Assembly (NCBI GenBank): GCA_027422505.1
Contig: JAPQWV010000367.1
Location: 372,001-436,000 of the forward strand
Source: Craterostigma plantagineum
Taxonomy: Eukaryota; Streptophyta; Magnoliopsida; Lamiales; Linderniaceae
Direction: 5' to 3'
DNA length: 64,000 nucleotides
Under the pieces are notes generated by a model. The model did not search any database. It was not told the origin of the DNA and saw nothing but the letters and a program-made list of their open reading frames with translations. Shown here piece by piece: positions 24,915 through 36,163 of the stretch; positions within the stretch are counted from its first letter, which is position 1, and the number at the start of each line of letters is the position of its first letter. The position numbers and the translations under genes are program-made.

Positions 24915-25260
24915 ACTAGTTTTTGGGTGAAAATGAAACATGAAAATGGGAAAGGGAGTGAATGTCTTGATTGTTGCATAAAAGCTCTCGTGGAGTTTTT
25001 CTTCTTCAGTTGCTTATTTCGAGATGTGTAGTTTTTGTTGTGTTCTGTGATATGTTGGAACCATAGGTTATGTATCATCTTGTAATTTCGACTAATATAG
25101 TGAGGGAATAATGTAAATTTCCAAACATGTATACTTACTGCTACGGAAAAGAAATTAACTCAACTGTTATTCTAAATAATAGGGTTACTATAGTCTATAT
25201 AACTATATTTCATACAATATGTAATACAAATTCAACTATGAAGCTTGGGTTTTTCTACAT
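24915..25260. other. APRL 3' flank
   Basis: Non-coding, should contain the APRL 3' UTR. Nothing else recognised. Confidence 0.45.
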
Positions 25261-25365
25261 TGGGCTGGGCAAAAGGCAAAATATAGACGTAATGGGCTAA
25301 TTATATATAAGGCGTTGAGCAAACTCAGCCAGCGTCAAGGCTTAATAACTCCAGCGAAAAACCCT
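25261..25365 (+). promoter_or_regulatory. SNU13 promoter with site II-like elements, TATA box and telo-box
   Basis: TGGGCT occurs at 25261 and again near 25293, TATATATAAG at about 25302-25311, and AAACCCTA (telo-box) at 25358-25365, about 48 bp before the ATG. Site II elements plus a telo-box is the usual promoter layout of plant ribosome- and snoRNP-biogenesis genes, which fits the SNU13 product. Confidence 0.65.
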
Positions 25366-25412
25366 ACCTATTCTCTCCTCAGATACTCGGCGACTCGAAG
25401 TTCTCTGCAATC

Positions 25413-26442
25413 ATGGTGATGAAAGCTACTGTCTATTTTCGTGTTCTGTTTCTTTGGATTTAGTATTTGTTTCTGATTCGTTCTATGCGATGGTATGTAG
25501 ACGGCAATTGATGTGAATCCCAAAGCTTACCCGTTAGCCGGCGCAGAGCTCATCATAACCATCCTTGATTTGGTTCAGCAAGCTGCCAATCACAAGCAGC
25601 TGAAAAAGGGCGCTAACGAAGGTGTGTTTGGTTGATGTTTTCATGCTGTTTTGGTGAGGAATTCGCTTCTCTGTTGTATTGTATTTAAATAAAAGTTTGC
25701 TTGTATCTTGCAGCAACTAAGACTTTAAACAGAGGGATTTCCGAGTTCATCGTGATGGCGGCTGATACTGAGCCTCTTGAGATTCTTCTGCACCTTCCAC
25801 TTCTTGCTGAGGATAAGGTATCTTTCGGCATCTTTCTTACAAGTGTTTGCCAAGATTTCCTTTTTGGGTGAACTCCGTTTGTTTGTAGCTGAAGTTTTGA
25901 TACTTTGATTTTGTGTATCATACTAGTAATTCTCATACATGAAGTGTGTGCCTCAGACAAAAAGCCCTCTGTAATTGTTTGCTCGGTCCCAACACCATTA
26001 TGAGGCAATGCTTCCTGGGGATTTTGCAAAATCCATTATACCTTGTAATATTGTGTGCATATGCTCTGCGATTTCTGCTCACTTTGTTGAATGCTATTAT
26101 CGAACTTCTTTCTTGGTTGGCCGTGGTAATGGCATATTGTTGGTTGTGAAGTCTGAATGAAGGTAACACTTTCAACACATGATTATTACAGAATGTGCCC
26201 TACGTTTTCGTACCATCAAAGCAAGCTCTTGGCCGAGCATGTGGGGTGACAAGGCCAGTGATCGCCTGCTCCGTAACAAGCAACGAGGGAAGCCAAATGA
26301 AATCTCAAATACAGCAACTTAAAGTAATGAACTGCGAATCTTGGACAATATATCCCATTCATTCTGTGATTAGTCTCGTCATCTTTATGTGTGTTCTTGT
26401 TTGGTTTCAACGCAGGATGCTATCGAGAAGCTCTTGATCTAA
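25413..26442 (+). CDS. SNU13: SNU13 / NHP2-like 15.5K RNA-binding protein
   Basis: Exons: 25413-25415 (only the ATG), 25501-25621, 25714-25817, 26192-26323 and 26416-26442. Length 128 residues, exactly the family size, frame intact. Starts [13 protein letters not shown] after the Met, then [33 protein letters not shown], the L7Ae-family core [18 protein letters not shown], and ends DAIEKLLI. The protein binds kink-turns in U4 snRNA and box C/D snoRNAs and nucleates both the tri-snRNP and C/D snoRNP. The first coding exon is a lone start codon. Confidence 0.95.
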
Positions 26443-27293
26443 AATTCCAACCACAGCATGATGGGCCTTGGAGACTTTCCCAGGGCTTTGACTGAGCAAC
26501 GACCATTCCCATATGATCGATTCTGATTTCTAGTTTGCTTTTTTTTTTAGTATTTCTTTTTGTCTGCTTATTTAAAACCTGAGAAACCCTTTTGCTGATT
26601 GTGTTATTGACAGTACGGTTTGCGTCACATTTTCTCTATTCCTCAATTGATGGTTAGAATCGTCGGTTCCGAGCAAACCGGCGGTTCATTGTTTGAAATT
26701 TTCATAAATATTAGAAAATAAGTGTTGCAAGAAAATAATCCTATCAGTCAATAAATAAAATCTTTATTATCTATACTTATGAAAAGCTTTGAGAGCTGCT
26801 TTTTGGAGCTTTTCTCCATTTTAGATGTGTTTTCCTTCTTTTTGTAGGTTCTCCTCCTTACTGGATAATGAAATTTAACAGAGCGATTTTATCGGCTAAT
26901 TAGCCACTTATTTGTTACATCAAAAGCTTTATTGGAAAAACTAGAAATAGAAAGCGTAGGGAGATAAAACAGAAATTGGTCAATTGGCCAATTAAATTTT
27001 TTCTATATTAATTACTATTACTTATTAACTACTAAGTTTTATTTCTAGTATATTACTTAAAATCATATCAATTAATAGTTAATTTATTTTATTGCACTTA
27101 TAGAAAAATGATTAAAATATTAGTCCTCGACTCTTATTTTACAAAAGATTCTGATACCAACACTAAGCAAACATATCTTGTTGGGCCTACTTAATGGGCC
27201 TAATGATGATGATAGGCCCATAAGTTAGGCTAATCTCGGCGTTTAGCAATCGACGGCCACGTTTTTTCTCTTATGCTTAGTTTTTTTTTTTTC
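26443..27293. other. intergenic DNA right of SNU13
   Basis: 3' UTR of SNU13 followed by AT-rich DNA. No gene recognised. Confidence 0.45.
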
Positions 27294-27812
27294 GGAATTC
27301 CACTTGGAACCCCTGTGTTTTAGGCTTTTTCAGCTGGTGCCAAAGTTATTTTCAATTCCGGTAGGTACCCCTCTGTGTTAAGACTTTTCCAACTGGCACA
27401 CATTTTTCAATTCCATTTGGTACCATGTGTTTAAGGCTTTTCCAATTGGCGTTCAATGCGTAAGGTAGGTACCCCTAACATATAACGCCGTGATTTGAAA
27501 AGCTATGAATAATTTTTAGGTGTCGACCCGTTTTTAGTCATTTCTAGAATTTCATTAGCAATTAACAAGGTTTACACCTAAAAAATCTTGTTTTTGGTCA
27601 TTTAAAATCACGACGTTATAAGTTATCTACCTTGAAAACACTTTGGATACCAGTTGGAAAAGCCTTAAACAAATGGGTATCATCTGGAATTAAGAAATAC
27701 TTTGGGTACTAGTTGGAAAAGTCTTAAATACAAGAGTACTACCGGAATTGAAAATAACTTTTGGACGGTAGCTGAAAAGACCTAAAACACCTGGATAGCA
27801 AGTGGAATTCCC
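27294..27812. mobile_element. 519-bp foldback MITE with terminal inverted repeats
   Basis: The left end GGAATTCCACTTGGAACCCC pairs with the right end (reverse complement GGGGAATTCCACTTGCTATCC). Inverted similarity continues through words such as AAGGCTTTTCCAATTGG against CAGTTGGAAAAGCCTTAA and TAACGCCGTGATTT against AAATCACGACGTTA, so arms of about 230 bp make most of the element. No coding capacity. Sits about 540 bp upstream of the DUF1639 gene. Confidence 0.75.
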
Positions 27813-28346
27813 CTTTTTTTTTCTAATAAAAAGTATTGATATGATAAAAGGGCGCAACAACACAAACAAGCCAACGCCAGTCTGCCTAAAACTCTCCATC
27901 TTTGGCTTTCTTTTCGACTCTTCTCACAAAGTCACAAATTGATCCCTAAGACAGCGCTTGAAAAATGGTAGGAAGAAAAGAAAACCATAGGTTTAGATGA
28001 TATTGCAGAGTCAGAGACCATTGGATCTGCTTCCGTTTGAAGCTTCCTGCGAAATATATACAACTTGTTGAGCAGATAAAGTTGTCTCGTTTCTAATCTG
28101 TCCCATTGGGCTGCTTGCTGGGGAACTGTAAGCAATCTGAATGCAGTTTGAGCTTATACGATACCTTCAGTAATTGGCGTCTCCTTTTCACGGATCTTGA
28201 GGCGGGTTTGACTTTTCAACCTCTCAGTTCTTCCCTTTTTTTTGGCATCAGATAATTTTACTTGCATTGTTTGATGCGTTTCAAACGCTCGTGTGTTGAA
28301 AGCTCTCAAGGCAGGTTTTGACGTTTGACTTTGATTCTTCGGAGAT

Positions 28347-29370
28347 ATGGATAAGCTACAGTGGGGTAATAGGAAGAGGCTGAGATGCGTGAAGGTGAAA
28401 GATTCACCCTCTTCGTATGGAAAATCTGAGGGAAGTAGCGGCGGCGGCGGCGGCGTTGTGAAGAAGAAGATAACTTCGAGAGTGATTGATAACAATCACA
28501 GCAACAATGGTACTGCTGCAATTAACGCCTGCAAGGATTCGCATGCTAGCTCTTCAGTTCCATCTCCTCATCGTAGTAACAGGTGATTTTGATTTGATTT
28601 GTTGAGATTTTGAGCTGTTTCTTGTTTCCGCTACTGTTTTTGCTTGATGGTTCCTTGTTCTTGGCTAGCTATGTTCTTGATCTGCCATAGTAGATGATCT
28701 CATTAGTTGGCTGTAAACTTCTGTCAACAGAGACTTGAGTAGTAGATCGAGCCCAAACGATGCTCGTAAAGCTGCGAAATCTCCGTCGCCTGAGAAGGAA
28801 GATAGGTTTTATTACACGACGAGAGGCTCGGGGGGAGTCGACGATGGCAGCAGACGAACTTTATGCCCAAATCCAAAGGAAGAAAGCAGAAAACATGTAT
28901 GGCCGAAGCTGCTCATTGCTCTGTCTAGCAAGGAGAAAGAGGAAGATTTCATGGCTATGAAGGGCTGCAGACCGCCTCAGAGGCCTAAGAAGAGGGCCAA
29001 GCTGATACAGAGGACAGTACTGGTAGTAGAAAGCTGTGTACTTTGATGAAGAACATAAACACAAATTACTGACCGATTCCTTTGAACTAAGCCTTTTGAT
29101 CTATTGTTGTGTGTTAGTCTGTGATTCCTGGCGTTTGGTTGACGGATTTGTGCCAAGAAAGGTATGAAGTTAGGGAGAAGAAGACTTCGAAGAAGGTATG
29201 CACTCACTCGTTTTTTCTTGGGATCTTTCCAGCATTTTATCCCTTTCTTTTCCTATCCCTTTTGCGTCGATTCGTTACATCCCATCGAATTTGATCTCTA
29301 TGCTTGGTATTCTTTGCAGAAACCTAGAGGCCTGAAAGGTATGGGAAGCGTTGAGAGTGACTCTGAATGA
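28347..29370 (+). CDS. DUF1639 family protein
   Basis: Exons: 28347-28582, 28731-29022, 29118-29195 and 29320-29370; 657 bp, 218 residues, frame intact. The N-terminal half is basic, Ser-rich and likely disordered, with a five-Gly run near residue 35. The C-terminal half holds the DUF1639 signature: WPKLLIALSSKEKEEDF, MKGCRPPQRPKKRAK, IPGVWLTDLCQERYEVREKK, TSKKKPRGLKGMGSVESDSE. The basic RPPQRPKKRAK block looks like a nuclear localisation signal. Function of the family is unknown. Confidence 0.85.
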
Positions 29371-30072
29371 AGACGATGGCTTTATATGCTTGAAGAAGAG
29401 AACCACACGCTCAAACATCAATCTATGTATGTGTGTGTGTGTGTGTGGATGAGCATAGCAACATTTTTTCAGTAATAAATTTTGGAAATACGCATGCAGA
29501 GGGTTGAATATATATTTACATTATTATGTATTGACGACATTTTTCCCAAATGTGTGAGATGTTCATTCCTTGGCCCCTCTTTCACCATTTTGTGTAATGT
29601 TTGAGTGAGCAGACACCAATCAGTTTCTTGATTTATTACCACATGAGATGGCATGAGAGCATAAGATATTCAAGAGAAATGTAAGAAAAAAAAAATATTA
29701 GACGAATATGATTCTCTATCTGAAATGAAACCCATACGAGAATTTCAATTCAAAGTAGAGACGTACTTCCAAAACTATTACGGCCCATCAAGAGAACGAA
29801 AGCAAACATAGATATTATCTCAAACGAAACCATAAAAATATCCCAACAAAAAAAAAAAGATATATATTAAACTACGCCATCTTTGTGAACTAATAATATA
29901 CGACCACTGATAGGATATTTTAGTTTTACTAGCTACGAAAGCGATTTCCAACTTGATAGGCCAAACAAATACTTCTCTAATCCATGTCGTCCATGTCATC
30001 ATCTCCACACACACATTAAACAAAAGTACTATGATTAACAAGTTCACAGTGGTGAGAAGGAACTAAGAAGCC
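29371..30072. other. intergenic, with a (GT)n microsatellite at 29430-29447
   Basis: 3' flank of the DUF1639 gene including a short GT run, then AT-rich DNA up to a small open frame. Nothing else recognised. Confidence 0.5.
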
Positions 30073-30333
30073 ATGGCTTTGAACAGTATAGTGTCGTTGC
30101 TGGCGATCGCCAAGAAATCGGCATGGCTATGGCAGAGAATCGCTGGCTTAGGAGAGAGGATAAGCAGCGATGAGATGTTAGACTTAGCTCTCTGTTTTCC
30201 CCTGCAATTGCTCGGCCGCTCCATTCTTCGCGCCTGGGATTATCTCTGTCTTTCCCCGCAGCAACCTTCTTCTACTCCATACTACTATTACCAAGATGAT
30301 TATTACTACAACGCTGAAGAAGATGATGATTAG
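30073..30333 (+). CDS. possible small protein of unknown function (86 residues)
   Basis: Single open frame in good plant start context (GCCATGGCT). The product has an amphipathic N-terminal half (LLAIAKKSAWLWQRI), a hydrophobic middle DLALCFPLQLLGRSILRAW, and a Tyr/Asp/Glu-rich tail ending NAEEDDD. Base composition is richer in GC than the AT-rich flanks, which argues for a real gene. I do not recognise the family. It lies between two genes with its own upstream space, so it would be an independent transcript. Confidence 0.5.
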   Translation: MALNSIVSLLAIAKKSAWLWQRIAGLGERISSDEMLDLALCFPLQLLGRSILRAWDYLCLSPQQPSSTPYYYYQDDYYYNAEEDDD

Positions 30334-30612
30334 GGTGGTTCTTCGCCAATTTCTGTCACTTTCTTGCATGGTGGTGATTCTGAACCTATGTTGTACGAAT
30401 ATCAATCAAGTTCTTGGTATTAGCTTCTCTTGGGTTTTCTCTTTATTTTTCATTTTTCTGGTTTATTCCTTTCTTCCCTTTGGTTGGGAAAACAGAGAAG
30501 CATGAATAGTTCTTACGATGAAATCGGCAAAAAAAATCTCAAAAAGTAGCAGGTTTTTTTCTTCAATCTCAACTAACAAAACTAAAAAAAAACAATAATG
30601 TGTTTGTTCTTA

Positions 30613-32813
30613 TTAGTAGCCATAGCCAGAGTTATCCATGGGATTTCCGACGACAGCTGGCTCGGGCTCCTTAATCTCCACGACGACGCAATCAGACATT
30701 AAGAACGTCTTTGCAACCGAGGAAGCGTGTTCCAAGCAGCATCTTACCACCTGTAATAAAAAGACGAGGCGAAATTAAATACTTAATTGCTAGCATATCC
30801 TTAGTTTGCTGCTACTTATATGTTTCTGGGAAACTGAAGATTTTTATCATTTCACCTTAGTAGGATCTATGATTCCAGCGGCCATGAGATCTTCGTACTT
30901 CCCAGTTGCAGCGTTGTACCCATATTTTGGATTGTCGCTTGAAAGAACCTGAAAGAAGATGAAGAGCAGAAATTTGATTGCAGGCGTAAAATACGAACTC
31001 TGTGTGTGTTTTCTGTGTAATAAATAATATGAATACCTTTTCGCTGACGACGCTTCCATTAACGCCGGCGTTCTTGGCTATCAGCTTCAGCGGGTAACTC
31101 AGAGCTCTCTTGACAATGTCAGCGCCGACCTAAAAGCGTACGCTTATATGAATGAGTTTAACGCCAATTTTCATAAAGTTTTCGCCTTTTTTTCGTTGTG
31201 GTGAAATGAATGTTTGCACCTTCTCTTCGTCGTTTTCGAGAGTTTCCTTAATTGAATCGACTTTCGACGAAAGCCTCAGCAAAGTACAACCGCCCCCGAC
31301 GACGATCCCTTCTTCGACGGCGGCCTTTTAGAAAAGATTAACGAAGCACTGTCACTCAAAGCTCTATAGCTCGACGAAATTCTACCACGAAAAAGCTTAC
31401 CTTGGTGGCGTTTAGAGCATCTTCGACCCTAAGCTTCTTCTCCTTCAACTCTGTTTCAGTTTGCGCTCCAACCTTTGAAAGTCGTAAGTCCGTTTTAAGT
31501 CCCTCGTGCGAAAAGTACAATTACAAGAAATAAATTACATTATTACGCTATTTACCTGAATCACAGCGACGCCTCCCGAGAGTTTTGCAATCCTTTCGCT
31601 GAGTTTATCCTTCTCATAATCTTGCTCGGCGGCCTGACCAAAGAATCATCGACCGTTGTAGAAAAACAAACCAAGTTAGACGGGAAATTCTATCTACATT
31701 GAACGTTATTCAAGGAAAAAATAACGCTACGCACAAACCTCGATAAGGTTTTTGATCTGAGCGACTCGTTTCTCAACAGCTTCTTGAGTGCTCCCATCGC
31801 CTACAATCGTCGTGCTTTCCTTAGTCATCACGATTTTCGAAGCGTGGCCCAAAACAGAGCCATCAGCCTTGTCTAGGGTCAGACCAACCTCTTCTCTGAT
31901 CACCGTTCCTAACGAAGAAAGAAGCAACGATGTATCGAGCGAAAACATTTATAGAGGGTAAGTTTGCAAAGGCACATGAGAGGGAAAAAAGGGAAGGCTT
32001 TACCTCCCGTCAGAATTGCAATGTCATCGAGATATTGGCTCTTTCTTTCACCAAAGCCAGGAGCTTTAAGGGCAGCTACCTTCAACGCCCCCCTAAGCTT
32101 ATTCACGACGAGGGTTCCCAAAGCTTCTTGCTCAATATCTTCGGCGATTATCAGAATTGGATATCCGCCTCTGATAGCTTCTTCGAGGACGCCGATGAGA
32201 TCTCTAGCGTTTGTGATTTTCTTGTCGACCAGCAATAACTGCGCAAAAGGTAAAGATTTTACAGTCGCAAAAACCAGCCCTTTTTGCCATGCAAACGTAT
32301 GCCCGACTTGGATACAGAAAAGCACGGCGTAGAGAAACTACCTTGCAGTTCTCGTACTCCACTGACATTTTCTCGGCGTCGGTAACGAAGTAAGGCGAAA
32401 TGTATCCGCGCTCGAACTGCATTCCTTCGACGACGTAGAGGTTGTTCTCTGCGCTCTTTCCCTCTTCGAGGGTCACCACTCCCTTCCTCCCAACTTTGTC
32501 CATGGCTTCTGCGATCATATTGCCTACTTCGTAGTTGTTCCCTGCGCTCACCGCTGCCACGTCTGCTAGCTCGCTGTCCTCAACCTGGGAATTTTCAGGG
32601 GAAAAGATCAGCGAAAAAAAGGACCTGTAATAAGTCTCTTTGAGACTGCAAATCAGACACAGTACCTCCTTTGAGATTGCCTTTAGCTCAGTAACCAACG
32701 CCTTTGTCGTCTTCTCTATTCCCCTTGTGATTAGGACGGGATTTGCGCCAGCTGCTACTACCTAAAACAAGCAATCATATACCCATCGATACTTCAAATA
32801 CACTGCTTGATTC

Positions 32814-32876
<63 letters not shown>

Positions 32877-33578
32877 ACCTTAACACCCTCTGCAATAAGA
32901 CCTTGTGCTAGAACCACAGAAGTAGTTGTCCCATCCCCGGCCAAATCGTTAGTCCTTGCAGCAGCTTGTCTGACTAACTTGGCACCAATGTTTTCGACTG
33001 GGTCCTCGAGCTCAACCTGTGGGGAGAATCGAAACCAATTGTTCATTAAGTATATGTCTCATCTTAGGACAATCTTGGCAAAAGTATATCTGACTGAGGG
33101 ATGGAAATATGCGAATCAGTTATCTAACGAACCTCTTTGGCCACAGTCACTCCATCGTTGACGATTTTGGGTGCACCGTACTTGCTCTCAAGAACCACGT
33201 TTCTGCCTTTGGGACCGAGTGTTACGCCGACTAGATCTGCGAGTTTGTTCACACCGTTCTGCCCATGAAAGAATTAGCAATCGATTAGGATAAAGGAAAA
33301 AGACACACAGACCAAAGAGACTAGTTTAGTTTCAACTGCCTCACCTGGAGTTTCTTGATAGAGGAACCATCCTTGTTGAAGTACAGCTCCTTTGCAGCTG
33401 CTGTGATCTGAGAAGGGCGTGTTTTGCGTAGAACGACGCCTCTCCTCCTCCCAATCGACGAACTTGACGATATCGAAGTGAGGGAAGACAACGAAGCTGT
33501 AGTTTTATCGTCTGTTGCTCTGCTTCCAGGAGCAGTTAATGAGCCCACTGAGCAAATACCAGCAAAAGTCGACGCCAT
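30613..33578 (-). CDS. CPN60B: plastid chaperonin 60 beta subunit (RuBisCO-binding protein beta)
   Basis: Thirteen exons from the start: 33578-33345, 33258-33133, 33016-32879, 32761-32666, 32584-32342, 32238-32004, 31908-31739, 31633-31556, 31472-31401, 31324-31220, 31129-31037, 30948-30856 and 30750-30613. Sum 1821 bp, 606 residues, frame intact. The first 60 or so residues are Ser/Thr/Arg-rich, a plastid transit peptide; the mature protein starts near AAKELYFN. GroEL-type landmarks: [15 protein letters not shown], the ATPase loop [89 protein letters not shown]. Works with Cpn60-alpha and Cpn20/Cpn10 to fold stromal proteins such as the Rubisco large subunit. Confidence 0.95.
32816..32874. 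repeat. (GA)n microsatellite in a CPN60B intron
   Basis: About 29 GA units directly beside the donor site of the intron after the ATPase-loop exon. Read on the gene's strand it is a CT run close to the 5' splice site. Confidence 0.95.
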
Positions 33579-34189
33579 TTTCTTCTCCGACCTGAGAAAA
33601 ACAGTTCAGAGAGTTGTCCACTACGGTGGTAAGTAACTCAGTCTTGAGATTTTCGCAGCAAAGTTAGAATCTTTATGCAAATTAGAAGAGCTTCATGAAG
33701 TACTATCACTCAATGAATTATAGATGCAAAACTACATGCTTTGAACGATTGTCAGTCGTTGTACAAGAGAACCATTGCAAAACAGAGCAACCCAGAAATA
33801 TTACGACGTCAACCCAAGAAATGAATTTTTCCATTACACATGTCAAAAGATGGAGTTTCACAGCAACGAATCAAATTAGTGACGACCCACGAGTAATTGA
33901 GCAACGAAGCACAATGGTTGAAGCTCTTACCTTGTTGGGAGTGAGTAGTGAGCTCAGCTGTCGTAAGAAAGCTCGAGGGTTTATCAACAACGCTCGGCAA
34001 AACCAATCTGAGTGGATGAGGTTTAGGTAAGCATTTATTTATTTATAGACTGTAGTAGGATTGCATATCAACGGTTCCTCTTGTTCTTGGGGACCCAGTT
34101 CATCTCAGCCGTTCAAAATTAGTTTTTCCTTTTTTTTTTTCTGAGTTGTTTGGTGGATATACACACTTGCAATGCAACTAAACTTGCTG
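33579..34189. other. CPN60B promoter side, non-coding
   Basis: Upstream of CPN60B on the minus strand. The open frames seen in this stretch have no recognisable domain. Confidence 0.45.
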
Positions 34190-34520
34190 GTTTTTTTTTT
34201 GGCGATATTAGTTTCAGGCCCCGTTACTGTTTTAAAATTGATTTCAGGCCCTGTCAGTTTAAGAAATAGTTTTGAGGACTCGATTTCTGCAGTACCACTT
34301 CATTGTTCTGCAGTACCACTTCGTTGTTCTGCAATACCACTTCTTTTTTTTACGGCAGAACAATGAAGTGGTACTGCAGAACAAATGAAGTAGTACTACA
34401 AAACAACGAAGTGGTACTGAATAACAGTGAAGTGGTACTGCAGAACGATGAAGTGATATTGCAGAATCGGGTCTTTAAAACTAAATTTTATACTGACAGA
34501 GCATGAATCCGATTTTAAAA
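34190..34520. mobile_element. foldback copy B of the 'taccacttcattg' repeat family
   Basis: TTTCAGGCCCCGTTACTG and TTTCAGGCCCTGTCAG mark the left side. A row of GCAGTACCACTTCATTGTTCT units (34284-34347) is followed by reverse-complement units AGAACAATGAAGTGGTACTGC (34363-34470), giving a hairpin. It shares words and order with the copies at 1311-1690 and 47150-47500. Confidence 0.65.
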
Positions 34521-34885
34521 CTGGAGTCTGAATCATAATTAATTCTTTTTTTGGTACATTTGTCATTTGCTATGCTACAATATATTATGCAAGAAAAACC
34601 AACTTCATTAGATGATCCAATCCAATAAAAAAATCATATAGATGATCCAATCCAATTTATCGTAATATTAAAATCATATAAAATTCATATGATCCACAAC
34701 AATAAAACGTACTGAGCCCTCGAACATCCAATAAAATTAGAGTATCGATTCGTGTGTTTTTAAGTTTTGGATACCTTGGCATATCATTACCCAACTTTTA
34801 AATTAGCGAATATGAACTGATTCTTGAATGAAGATGACACGAACGCAAGGAGACATCATAGATCACAAGGCAAGATAAGCATATA

Positions 34886-35020
34886 TATGCAACTTGATGA
34901 CCTAATTGTGCTCGTTGCAGAAGAGTTGATGTCAAGAACTGTGTCGACATTTTATGCAACTTGATGAACTAACTGTGTTCGTTTCAGAAGACTTGGTATA
35001 TCAAGAACTGTGACATTTTA
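34886..35020 (+). repeat. tandem duplication, about 68 bp x 2
   Basis: TATGCAACTTGATGA-CTAA-TGTG-TCGTT-CAGAAGA and TCAAGAACTGTG-ACATTT occur twice in a row with few differences. Non-coding. Confidence 0.65.
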
Positions 35021-36163
35021 GTCATAATAAGCATTACAATATCTTCAAGCTGCAGTAAAACCATTGCTTTCCTTTACTAGAAACGATCCCTAGCTCGTTG
35101 AACTAACTTAGACTTTTTACCAGGAAAAAGCTTGATATATCTTCCGTATTTCGTAGGAGAAAAACAACCCCGAAAGATTATCGTGGCGTAAAAGGCTGGA
35201 CGACTTAGACTCTTCATCATAATCCAACGACAATGCAACGAAAAGTCGGTACATTTACGCAAGTTATGGCGGAAGCAAATTGTTAGCTCTAAGTATAGGA
35301 TGCAATGATTATATCCTAAGTATCACTTGTATATGTAATCTCTTGCATGAAGGGTTTCTTTACCTCTATCTAGAGTTGTATAATGGTAAAACAAGCATAA
35401 AGAATTAACCTAGCTATACAGCAGGCCATTGTAATAATCACAAGTGTAGAACCTATAAGGATAGATATATTGGAGATCATCTCTTCTCTTGCTAGCATAG
35501 CATATTCTCATTCTTTTTTATCTCGTATATGTATGATTTATGATTATTATGAACACCGAAAGCTGAAATATAGGTTCTTGCATGCTTCTATTATATTTAT
35601 ACTACTCCATGGTACCCTTCAGAAAGTGTGTTCTTACACAAGTTTAATGGTAAGTTTTACTTACCTTATTACCAGAGTTAAGGATAATGAACAATTTGTT
35701 ATTACAATTCTTGCCAATACGATAAACTTCATGATGTTTCCGATATTGAATTACTGGATCGAACATCACGTAATCCAAGTTATTAACATCTCTAATCAAT
35801 GGAAAGGCAATGCAGATTATTCCACTAATCAAGAAGAAGATTAGGTATATTTTTCTCTCCCAAAAAAAAACAAAGAAGCTTAAGTAGAAGACATGCGCTT
35901 TCGATTCCAAAGTAAATCGAGTTATTGATCGTTTCGAACTCCCCTCTATCATACACACAACATGTTTCACGGAGCTTCATAAAGGTAGCTTTTCACTTTC
36001 AACTGTTGGTAATAACATTTTCCTACTGTTACTCTATACGAAAAAAAAGGGTACACAAAGAGGAAATATAAATATAATATAATGCGTATAAATACTTAAT
36101 GAAAAAGCCCTTTATATATAGAGAATAAAGCTTTGTGCTGATCATTTCAGGCACATGCATCAG
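35021..36163. other. intergenic DNA upstream of the subtilase
   Basis: AT-rich. The longest frame (35470-35844, plus strand) is AT-rich and Ile/Tyr-rich with no recognisable domain, so I do not call it. The last 100 bases should contain the subtilase promoter and leader. Confidence 0.4.

Noticed and set aside
35470..35844. 124-residue plus-strand frame
   Set aside because: AT-rich, Ile/Tyr-rich composition like random intergenic DNA, no recognisable domain, no signs of splicing or promoter.
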